Source: Oscillatoriaceae cyanobacterium Prado104
GTDB taxonomy: Bacteria; Cyanobacteriota; Cyanobacteriia; Cyanobacteriales; Microcoleaceae
Length of the DNA: 64,000 bases
Reading direction: 5' to 3'
Assembly (NCBI GenBank): GCA_025454405.1
Contig: JALOON010000034.1
Span: 31,571 to 95,570, forward strand
Made by a program: the position numbers and the translations under genes. Below the pieces are notes generated by a model. It was not told the DNA's origin. It worked only from the letters and a program-made list of their open reading frames with translations, and ran no database searches. Below, one piece after another: positions 55,346-64,000 of the stretch; the first letter of the stretch is position 1; every line of letters starts with the position of its first letter.

Positions 55346-56350
55346 CTAGCTAGCTAAATATTCTCGGACTTGAGCTTGACGCCGCCTCAGGTGAGCTAGA
55401 GCTTGATGTTCTAACTGCCGCACCCTTTCGCGACTGAGATTTAACCGTTCTCCGACTTTCGCCAGGGACATTTCATTGCCGTCTTCCATGCCGAAACGCA
55501 GGGTGATTACTTCTCGCTGCTGGGGCGTCAATTCCGCCATCAAAGTGTCGAGATCTTGCCGCAACAATTCCGAAGTAATGTAATTGTCGGGAGATGCGCT
55601 TTCGTCTTCTAGGAGTTCTTGCAGTTCGGTATCTTGGTTGTCACCCACCCGCAAGTCCAAGGATACTGGATGCCTTGCCATCAAAAGGTATTCCCGAATT
55701 TGAGAAGGTTGCAGTTCCAAGGCGGTGGCAATTTCCGCAGGGGAGGGAGAGCGTCCCAACTGCTGGGTGAGCTCCCGCTGTACTTTTTTGATTTTGTTGA
55801 GTTTTTCGGTAATGTGAATGGGCAATCGGATCGTGCGGGCGTGTTGGGCGATCGCGCGCGTAATTGCTTGCCTGATCCACCAATAAGCATAAGTCGAAAA
55901 TTTGTATCCCCGCATCGGGTCAAATTTTTCGACTCCGCGTTCTAAACCGAGGGTGCCTTCTTGAATTAAATCCAAGAATTCCATGTTCCGTTTCTGGTAT
56001 TTTTTAGCGATCGCAACTACCAGTCGCAAATTCGCTTCAATCATCTTTTGTTTGGCTCGGTGTCCCAACTGCATTGCCCGAGTCAATTCGGCTTCGCTCA
56101 TCTCCATTTCGACGGCCCACTCGCTCTGAGTCGGCTCGCGCTCCAACTGTGCGGCGAGTTGTTGTTTTGCTTCGATTAATTTCATCATTTGCTGCACTTG
56201 TTTCCCGTAAACAATCTCTTGTTCGCGGGTGAGCAGCGGCACTCGACCGATCTCGTGTAGATAGGTACGTACCGTATCCGTAGAGGAGTATGGCCGGTTG
56301 CCCATGCGATCGGATTTGACGGTCTTGGTTTTGGGGGTTGTTGTAGACAT
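55346..56350 (-). CDS. Group 2-like sigma-70 factor
   Basis: 334 aa from ATG 56350; the frame opens 42 bases earlier. Region 1.2 (DTVRTYLHEIGRVPLLTREQ), region 2 (NLRLVVAIAKKYQKRNMEFL, then DLIQEGTLGLERGVEKFDPM, YKFSTYAYWWIRQAITRAIA), region 3 and region 4 (REVITLRFGMEDGNEMSLAK, LNLSRERVRQLEHQAL) are all present. It lacks the long region 1.1 and nonconserved region of the primary sigma, so it is a group 2 alternative (stress, circadian or nitrogen roles in cyanobacteria). Single gene. Confidence 0.9.
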   Translation of the reverse strand: MSTTTPKTKTVKSDRMGNRPYSSTDTVRTYLHEIGRVPLLTREQEIVYGKQVQQMMKLIEAKQQLAAQLEREPTQSEWAVEMEMSEAELTRAMQLGHRAKQKMIEANLRLVVAIAKKYQKRNMEFLDLIQEGTLGLERGVEKFDPMRGYKFSTYAYWWIRQAITRAIAQHARTIRLPIHITEKLNKIKKVQRELTQQLGRSPSPAEIATALELQPSQIREYLLMARHPVSLDLRVGDNQDTELQELLEDESASPDNYITSELLRQDLDTLMAELTPQQREVITLRFGMEDGNEMSLAKVGERLNLSRERVRQLEHQALAHLRRRQAQVREYLAS

Positions 56351-57838
<1,488 letters not shown>

Positions 57839-60800
57839 ATGAATACCCCATACTCAGGCAGCGAGTCCCGCACGAGCGATCGGACCCCAGCAATAGCATT
57901 TATCGATGGCACCGTTCCCGACAGCCAGACCCTAGCGAACGGTTTTCCTCCGAACACTCAAATAGTATTCCTAGAGGCAGCAAAAGACGGCATCGAGCAA
58001 ATTACCGACGCCTTAGCAGGTAAAAAATATTCAGCAATTCACATCATTTCCCACGGCAGCGCCGGCAGCATCAAACTGGGAACAGCACAGCTAAATTCCC
58101 AAACATTAAACGCGAGATACACCCAATTGCTGCAAAAATGGCGAGCCAGCCTCACCCCAGAAGCAGACATCTTGCTGTACGGCTGCAACTTAGCAGAAAA
58201 TACCCAATTTATTGACAATCTATCTCAAATTACTGGAGCAGATATTGCCGCATCCAACAATAAAACAGGCAGTGCCAAACTCGGGGGAGACTGGGAGTTA
58301 GAATATCGCAGCGGCAGCATAGAGACAGCAGTACCAATTGCGATCGCGACCCAGGAGAATTATAGTTCGGTTTTAGAAACTTATACGGTGCCAGCAGGGG
58401 ATATATCGAATACCGGCAACGGCACCACAGGCGGTTTGGTATGGGCCATCAACCAGGCCAATGCCAACCCCGGTCCAGACACGATCGTCCTCAGTCCGGG
58501 GACTTACAGCTTTGCTGTCGCCGATAACTGGTGGTACGGACCCAACGCATTACCGGCCATTGCCAGCGAAATCGCGATCGAAGGCAACGGCGCTACCATC
58601 GCGCGCGACATCAACAGCAGCAATCGGTTGCGGTTTTTCTACATAGGGGCGATCGACCCCAACTACAACAGCCCCGGTCTCGGCAACCTCACCCTGCGCA
58701 ACCTCACCCTGCAAAACGGCCTAGCCTTGGGCGGGACAAGCTTTTTAGGCGGTGGCGGTGCCGGTATGGGAGGCGCAATCTTCAACCAAGGCAATCTCGC
58801 CCTAGAAGGCGTCACCCTGACGGGCAACAGAGCCCAAGGAGGCAACAGCATCGAACAACCGCCCTTCCGAACGGGGGAACCCAGCAGGGGCGGAGGCGGC
58901 ATGGGCGAAGACAGCAGCGATAACGGAGGCGGTTTTGGCGGGCCGGTCACTCCGACCGGGAGTGTGGCAGGCACCGGGGGATTCGCCAGCAGTACCGGGG
59001 GCGGTGGCTTCGGTGCGGGCGATAACGGTAGTGTCGGCAGTGCGGGCGTCGGTGGCAATGGCGGTGGCACTCCCAACGGTTTGGGCGGCAGCGGTGGCGG
59101 CACCAATGGTGGCAGCGGCGGTAACGGCAGTGGGGGTGGTGGTGGCGATTTTGCTATTGATAGTTTCAACACCAATGGCGGGGGTTTTGGAGTAGGGGGC
59201 TTCGGCATTGGTGGCTTCCCTGCGGTAGCAACCAGTGCGGGAGGCGGCGGAGTCGGCGGAGGTGGCGGTTCCGTCAATGGTGACAACGGTTTTGCCGGCG
59301 GGGGCGGTTTCGGAGGTGGCGGCGGTTTTGGCGGTTCTACGGGCGTTCCAGGTGGCGGCGACGGCGGTTTTGGCGGCGGGGGCGGCCGCGGCGGGGGTTT
59401 GGGCGGCTTTGGCGGGGGGAATGCTGACCCCAATGCCTCGCCGACGGCGGGCGGCGGGGGCGGCGCTGGTTTTGGCGGCGCGATTTTCAACCACAACGGC
59501 ACGGTGGTTTTAACTAACAGCACGCTTTCTGGGAATACAGCTTCTGGCAATATCGATGTCAATACAGCAGACAACGACGACAGCTATCAAGGCGGTTCCG
59601 GTTTTGGGGCGGCGCTGTTTAATCTCAACGGTACTGTTACTCTCAACAACAGCACTTTGGCTTTCAATACCGTTCGCCCCGGAACGGGTTTAAACTCAGC
59701 GTTAGCGGGAAGTGCAGATGGGGCGCTGTACAACCTTGGTTACAGCAGTATCAGTGGCCCGACAGCAACGGTGACACTGAATAATTCGATTATTTCTAAC
59801 ACTATTGGCGGCAGCGATTTGGTTGGCGATGCACCGGAAGTTGTTGCTGGCGGTGCCCCTAATTTAGGTGCAGCACAGGTATTTACTGGGGGCCCTAATA
59901 TTGTCGTGAATACTGAAGTATCGGACCCCAATTTGCTCGCGATCGACCCCCAACTTTCTGCTTTAGCTAATAACGGCGGCTTAACTCAAACTCACGCGAT
60001 TCCTGTTAGCAGTCCTGCGATTAATGCAGGTATCAATGCTTTAGCTGCGGGGCTGACAACCGACCAACGGGGCGCGAGTTTTCCCCGGATTTTTCCCAAT
60101 ACTGTCGATCTCGGCGCTTACGAATTGGGGGGTTACAAAATTCGCGGGCAAAAATTCCTCGACAATAACGGCGACGGCATTCTTAACGGTGCGGATGCGG
60201 GGCTATCTGGTTGGACAATTTATATCGACAACAACGGTGACGGACAGTTAAGTGCGGGAGAATTATCTGCCGTTACTGATGCTTTGGGAAATTACTCTTT
60301 CGATGTGCTGGCGGGAACTTACAACCTGCGGGAAGTCGAGCAAAATGGGTGGACGCGAACCACAGGGGCGATCGTGCCTGTCACTGTCACTAATGCTGAT
60401 GTTGATAATAACAATTTTGGCAATTTTCAAAACATTACGATCGGCGGGATTAAGTTTCAAGATCTCGATGCCAATGGCTCGCAAAATGGTAGTGAGGCCG
60501 GAATTGATGGTTGGAATATTGAGTTAATTAACGCAACTAACGGTCAAGTAATTTCTACAGCAACTACAACCGGCGGCGGCAGTTACAGTTTTGCCAATCT
60601 CGGCCCCGGAACTTATCGAGTTAGGGAAGTTAACCAAGCTGGATGGACGCAAACTACCGTCAATCCTGCCGATATTGCACCTAATTCCGGCATTAATTCT
60701 GATGGCAACAACTTCGGGAACATCCAATTTGGCAGCATTAGCGGTATCAAATTTCAAGACACGAATGGCAACGGCATTCAAGATTTAAATGAAACCGGTC

Positions 60801-63709
60801 TTAATAATTGGCAAATTCAGTTAATGGATGTTGCAACTAATAATGTATTGCAAACTGCGACAACAACAGGAGGCGGCAGTTACAGTTTTAATAATCTTGT
60901 AGCCGGAACATATCGAGTGAGAGAAGTCGATCGCCCCGGCTGGAGGCAAACTACTGCTAATCCTGCCGATATTGCAGTTAGTACGTCTGGAGGGGATTTT
61001 GCCAATATTAATTTTGGTAATTTTCAAAATATTACCCTGAGCGGGATTAAGTTTCAAGATAGCGATCGCAGCGGCACGCAAAACGGTACGGAACCGGGAC
61101 TCGATGGTTGGACTATTCAGTTGTTCGATGCAGCTACTAACCAATTAGTTGATACAACAACAACATCCGGCGGAGGCAATTACAGCTTTTCCGTTCTCAG
61201 TCCGGGAACTTATCGAGTTCGGGAAGTTAACCAAACTGGATGGGAGCAAATTACTGACAATCCTGCCGATATTGTTGCTACTTCCGGCACCAATTCTACT
61301 GGCAACAACTTCGGTAATTTTCCAACTACTTCGATAATTAGCGGTGTCAAATTTGAAGATACCAATGGTGACGCAATTCAACAGCCAACCGAACCGGGAT
61401 TGGAGAATTGGCAAATCGATTTAATCGATCCTGCAACTGGTACAGTATTGCGCACTGCTACAACTTCAGAGGGTGGAACTTACAGTTTTCTCGATCTAGC
61501 TGCGGGAAGTTATCGAGTGAGAGCAGCCAACCGTCCTGGCTGGATACAAACTACTGCAAATCCTAGCGATATTTCGGTTTCCGGTCCTGGATTTGCTGCT
61601 AGCAATATCAATTTTGGCAATTTCCAAAATATTACGATCGGCGGGGTTAAGTTTCAAGATAGCAATGGCAACAAAATTCAAGATGCAACTGAAGCCGGAC
61701 TGGAGAATTGGGAAATTCAGTTAATCGATGTTCCCAGCGATCGAGTATTGCAAACTTTCATAACTGGCGCGGGTGGCAATTATAATTTTAGCAATCTCGG
61801 TCCAGGAACCTATCGAGTTCGGGAAGTTAACCAAGCTGGATGGACGGCAACTACAGAGATTCCGGAGGATATTGCTGCTGCTTCTGGCGATAGTTACCCA
61901 ATTAATTTTGGTAGCGCGCGAAATATCCCCAAAATCGAAGTTTTAGATCCACTAAACAACTCGATTCCTGACGGTTCTACCGTACCCGTTAATTTTGGCG
62001 AAACAGCGATTAATGCGCCTGTGATTAAGCGCTTTACTGTCAGAAATACTGGCAGTGCCAGCCTGAATTTGGATAATATTAGTTTGCCTTTCGGTTTCAG
62101 TATAGCTCTCAGTTTTCCAGGTACGATCGCGCCTAATGAATCGGCACCGTTTGAGATTCAATTAGATGCTGGTGTTGTTGGTAATGCTGGCGGTATTCTG
62201 CAATTTCTCAATTCTGACAGCACTCAGACACCTTTTGATTTTCCGATCGCGGGTACTGTAATTGCTATACCAACGCCGACGCCAACGCCAACGCCGACTC
62301 CGATTCCGACTCCAATTCCGACTCCGATTCCGACTCCAATTCCTACTCCGACGCCGACGCCGATTCCGACTCCAATTCCGACTCCGACGCCGACTCCGAC
62401 GCCGATTCCAAGTGAGCCTCCGACTCCGACGCCGACTCCAAATGAGCCTCCAACGCCGACGCCGACTCCGAGCGAGCCTCCGACGCCGAGCGAGCCTCCA
62501 ACGCCGACGCCGACGCCGAGCGAGCCTCCAACGCCGACGCCGACGCCGAGCGAGCCTCCAATACCGACGCCGACGCCGAGCGAGCCTCCAATACCGACGC
62601 CGACGCCGACGCCGAGCGAGCCTCCAACACCGACGCCGACGCCGACTCCGAGCGAGCCTCCAATTGGGTTCGAGCCACCAATTGGGTTCGAGCCGCCAAT
62701 TGGGTTTGAGCCGCTAATTGGGTTTGAGCCGCCAAGTTCGAGCGAGCCACCATTTCCCGCACCAATTACTGCATCAAATCCCGGCAATCGCACTGATAAA
62801 GATTTCTGTATTTGCGGTACGATCGATCGTCCAAATCTCAACAAACCCAATGCTGTCGATAATATTATTAACAGCAACGGCGGCAGTGAAATGCAGTCGG
62901 GCACCGCAGGAAATGATGCCTTTTTTGGCAGTGTCAACTCCAATTTATTTCAAGCAAAAACAGGCGCTGATAACTTAATTGGCAGTGAAAATACCGACAT
63001 TTTTAACGGCAATGAAGATAATGATTTCATTGACGGCAACAAGGGAGACGATCTGCTGTTCGGAGGCAAAAATCGAGATATTATTCTCGGCAATGCAGGT
63101 CGAGATACGATTTACGGCAATCGCGATCGCGACTCAGTTCACGGCAGGGAAGATAACGATGTAATGAACGGCAATGAAAACGATGATTTTGTTGAGGGTG
63201 GGAAAGGAGACGACTTGCTGTTTGGAGGCAAGGGCAACGATACAATTTTAGCCAGTAAGGGCGACGATTCTGTGTACGGAAATTTAGGAGACGATACCGT
63301 TTGCGGTCATGCTGGCAGAGATTTTGTCAGCGGGAATGAAGGCAACGATATTATCGACGGCTGTCAGGGAAACGATACTATTTACGGCGGCAAGGGTGAG
63401 GATACTCTCATCGGTTGTGCAGGCGACGATGTGCTGTACGGAGATGTGGGGGATGATAGTTTAATAGGAGGAACTGGCAATGATGTGTTTGTGTTGGGAG
63501 CAAATCTCGGTTTTGATGTAATTGTGGATTTCAAGCAGGGGGAAGATACGATCGCACTTGCGGGAGGCCTGACATTTGAACAGTTAACCATCGTGCAAAA
63601 CAATAACAACATCGTGATTGAATTGACGGCTAATGGCAGGGCGATCGCTGTTTTGAGTGATGTGGGTTCTAAGTTAATTAATGCTAGCGACTTTACGTTA
63701 GTTCCCTAA
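57839..63709 (+). CDS. DUF4347/SdrD-like/RTX giant surface protein
   Basis: 1,956 aa. The N-terminal DUF4347 region has [15 protein letters not shown] (His72) and [11 protein letters not shown] (Cys116), a His-Cys pair that suggests a caspase-like fold. A Gly-rich right-handed beta-helix follows (about 170-760), then six or more SdrD B-like repeats ([20 protein letters not shown] ... GTYRVREV), an ASH-like beta-sandwich, a long Pro-Thr-Ser linker and about 20 calcium-binding RTX nonapeptides ([13 protein letters not shown]) to the end. RTX proteins leave via type I secretion. It is a likely surface matrix or motility protein. Confidence 0.88.
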   Translation: MNTPYSGSESRTSDRTPAIAFIDGTVPDSQTLANGFPPNTQIVFLEAAKDGIEQITDALAGKKYSAIHIISHGSAGSIKLGTAQLNSQTLNARYTQLLQKWRASLTPEADILLYGCNLAENTQFIDNLSQITGADIAASNNKTGSAKLGGDWELEYRSGSIETAVPIAIATQENYSSVLETYTVPAGDISNTGNGTTGGLVWAINQANANPGPDTIVLSPGTYSFAVADNWWYGPNALPAIASEIAIEGNGATIARDINSSNRLRFFYIGAIDPNYNSPGLGNLTLRNLTLQNGLALGGTSFLGGGGAGMGGAIFNQGNLALEGVTLTGNRAQGGNSIEQPPFRTGEPSRGGGGMGEDSSDNGGGFGGPVTPTGSVAGTGGFASSTGGGGFGAGDNGSVGSAGVGGNGGGTPNGLGGSGGGTNGGSGGNGSGGGGGDFAIDSFNTNGGGFGVGGFGIGGFPAVATSAGGGGVGGGGGSVNGDNGFAGGGGFGGGGGFGGSTGVPGGGDGGFGGGGGRGGGLGGFGGGNADPNASPTAGGGGGAGFGGAIFNHNGTVVLTNSTLSGNTASGNIDVNTADNDDSYQGGSGFGAALFNLNGTVTLNNSTLAFNTVRPGTGLNSALAGSADGALYNLGYSSISGPTATVTLNNSIISNTIGGSDLVGDAPEVVAGGAPNLGAAQVFTGGPNIVVNTEVSDPNLLAIDPQLSALANNGGLTQTHAIPVSSPAINAGINALAAGLTTDQRGASFPRIFPNTVDLGAYELGGYKIRGQKFLDNNGDGILNGADAGLSGWTIYIDNNGDGQLSAGELSAVTDALGNYSFDVLAGTYNLREVEQNGWTRTTGAIVPVTVTNADVDNNNFGNFQNITIGGIKFQDLDANGSQNGSEAGIDGWNIELINATNGQVISTATTTGGGSYSFANLGPGTYRVREVNQAGWTQTTVNPADIAPNSGINSDGNNFGNIQFGSISGIKFQDTNGNGIQDLNETGLNNWQIQLMDVATNNVLQTATTTGGGSYSFNNLVAGTYRVREVDRPGWRQTTANPADIAVSTSGGDFANINFGNFQNITLSGIKFQDSDRSGTQNGTEPGLDGWTIQLFDAATNQLVDTTTTSGGGNYSFSVLSPGTYRVREVNQTGWEQITDNPADIVATSGTNSTGNNFGNFPTTSIISGVKFEDTNGDAIQQPTEPGLENWQIDLIDPATGTVLRTATTSEGGTYSFLDLAAGSYRVRAANRPGWIQTTANPSDISVSGPGFAASNINFGNFQNITIGGVKFQDSNGNKIQDATEAGLENWEIQLIDVPSDRVLQTFITGAGGNYNFSNLGPGTYRVREVNQAGWTATTEIPEDIAAASGDSYPINFGSARNIPKIEVLDPLNNSIPDGSTVPVNFGETAINAPVIKRFTVRNTGSASLNLDNISLPFGFSIALSFPGTIAPNESAPFEIQLDAGVVGNAGGILQFLNSDSTQTPFDFPIAGTVIAIPTPTPTPTPTPIPTPIPTPIPTPIPTPTPTPIPTPIPTPTPTPTPIPSEPPTPTPTPNEPPTPTPTPSEPPTPSEPPTPTPTPSEPPTPTPTPSEPPIPTPTPSEPPIPTPTPTPSEPPTPTPTPTPSEPPIGFEPPIGFEPPIGFEPLIGFEPPSSSEPPFPAPITASNPGNRTDKDFCICGTIDRPNLNKPNAVDNIINSNGGSEMQSGTAGNDAFFGSVNSNLFQAKTGADNLIGSENTDIFNGNEDNDFIDGNKGDDLLFGGKNRDIILGNAGRDTIYGNRDRDSVHGREDNDVMNGNENDDFVEGGKGDDLLFGGKGNDTILASKGDDSVYGNLGDDTVCGHAGRDFVSGNEGNDIIDGCQGNDTIYGGKGEDTLIGCAGDDVLYGDVGDDSLIGGTGNDVFVLGANLGFDVIVDFKQGEDTIALAGGLTFEQLTIVQNNNNIVIELTANGRAIAVLSDVGSKLINASDFTLVP
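62266..62700 (+). repeat. Pro-Thr-rich microsatellite in the giant gene
   Basis: CCGACGCCGACTCCGAGC-type trinucleotide and hexanucleotide repeats, then four 21-24-bp repeats of CCAATTGGGTTCGAGCC, encode a [11 protein letters not shown] linker and IGFEPP units. Such DNA is prone to slippage, so linker length may vary between cells. Confidence 0.85.
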
Positions 63710-64000
63710 TCGCAGCAATCAGTAACCCACATTCCGCACCCTCAACTGGCACGCACAGAACTGGGTGGCTTCACTCATTCGATCGAACGAGGTAAAAGTC
63801 AATAAAAATACCTCTGATTTTCCCTCGAAGAGTGCATCAATCAGTTGGGGTGTTCTCAAAATAGGGATCGACGGGATTAATTCGATCTGCGGTATCGATC
63901 GAACTTAAAAATCCGGTCATAACTAACTATTAATCTCCAGCAGATATCTTCAGCAACTGACGCTCGTACATCACTGCTGTCTCTAGGTTCGATTGAATTA
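63710..64000. other. Trailing gene-free sequence
   Basis: 291 bases after the giant gene with no recognisable gene or terminator; CGATCG words continue. The next gene would lie beyond the window. Confidence 0.4.

Noticed and set aside
58663..59574. Long minus-strand frames opposite the Gly-rich part of the giant gene
   Set aside because: Pro-rich sequence is the antisense of a GGC-rich coding repeat; no start signal and an obvious real gene on the other strand.

Overview
The window reads as chromosomal DNA of a filamentous cyanobacterium, probably of the Microcoleus/Oscillatoria/Tychonema type. The CGATCG core and HIP1-like GCGATCGC octamers are very frequent. Several proteins belong to families I know mainly from cyanobacteria (DUF3318, an SLH-OprB porin, a haemagglutinin-CHAT fusion, DUF4347-RTX giants, tiny conserved proteins). 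Intergenic spaces are packed with short repeats. No rRNA, tRNA or CRISPR array was recognised.

Layout. 1-8.2 kb: envelope and sugar genes (GT2 glycosyltransferase, ABC exporter, SLH porin, two-domain histidine phosphatase, UDP-glucuronate-type epimerase). 8.3-19.5 kb: an accessory stretch with two tiny paralogues, an aberrant TnpB-like protein followed by a structured non-coding region, a six-repeat ChW protein, a broken HTH gene, a CdiA-CT-like nuclease with a small overlapping partner, DUF3318, a CNT nucleoside transporter, and an orphan omegaRNA/IS605 right-end relic abutting a frameshifted antitoxin-like gene. 19.5-24.2 kb: a 1,540-aa secreted haemagglutinin-CHAT protein. 25.6-33.5 kb: two asparagine-synthetase-like ligases without the glutaminase cysteine flank a PLP-decarboxylase-fold protein without its catalytic lysine and a duplicated zinc-ribbon/Toprim-like membrane gene, one copy of it split. 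33.8-38.9 kb: SDR, carotenoid oxygenase, LD-carboxypeptidase, exported methyltransferase. 39.1-43.3 kb: cytochrome c oxidase genes ctaC-ctaD-ctaE, separated by repeat-filled spacers. 43.4-49.5 kb: a defence island. 49.6-57 kb: an unknown duplicated-domain protein, a CHASE4-HAMP-PAS-PAS histidine kinase, an exported small protein and a group-2-like sigma factor. 57.8-63.7 kb: a 1,956-aa DUF4347/SdrD-like/RTX surface protein.

The most notable system is at 43.9-49.5 kb. A long prokaryotic Argonaute with an apparently intact DEDD tetrad is translationally coupled (ATGA overlap) to a Cas4/RecB-like PD-(D/E)XK nuclease with C-terminal Fe-S-type cysteines, and a 73-aa unknown protein lies upstream. 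Divergently transcribed is an XRE-HTH/ImmA-IrrE protease regulator followed by a second, HTH-less ImmA/IrrE protease. The shared intergenic region has a TTGACA/TATAAT promoter, a TACAACAT direct repeat (one copy inside the promoter spacer) and a dyad. I infer an inducible guide-directed interference module derepressed by regulator proteolysis. Argonaute-Cas4 linkage is known for long-A pAgos; the coupling to a tandem ImmA pair is what looks new to me.

Other candidates worth following are the TnpB-like protein lacking the RuvC-III Asp and zinc finger, the ligase/dead-decarboxylase cluster, and the CdiA-CT-like pair.
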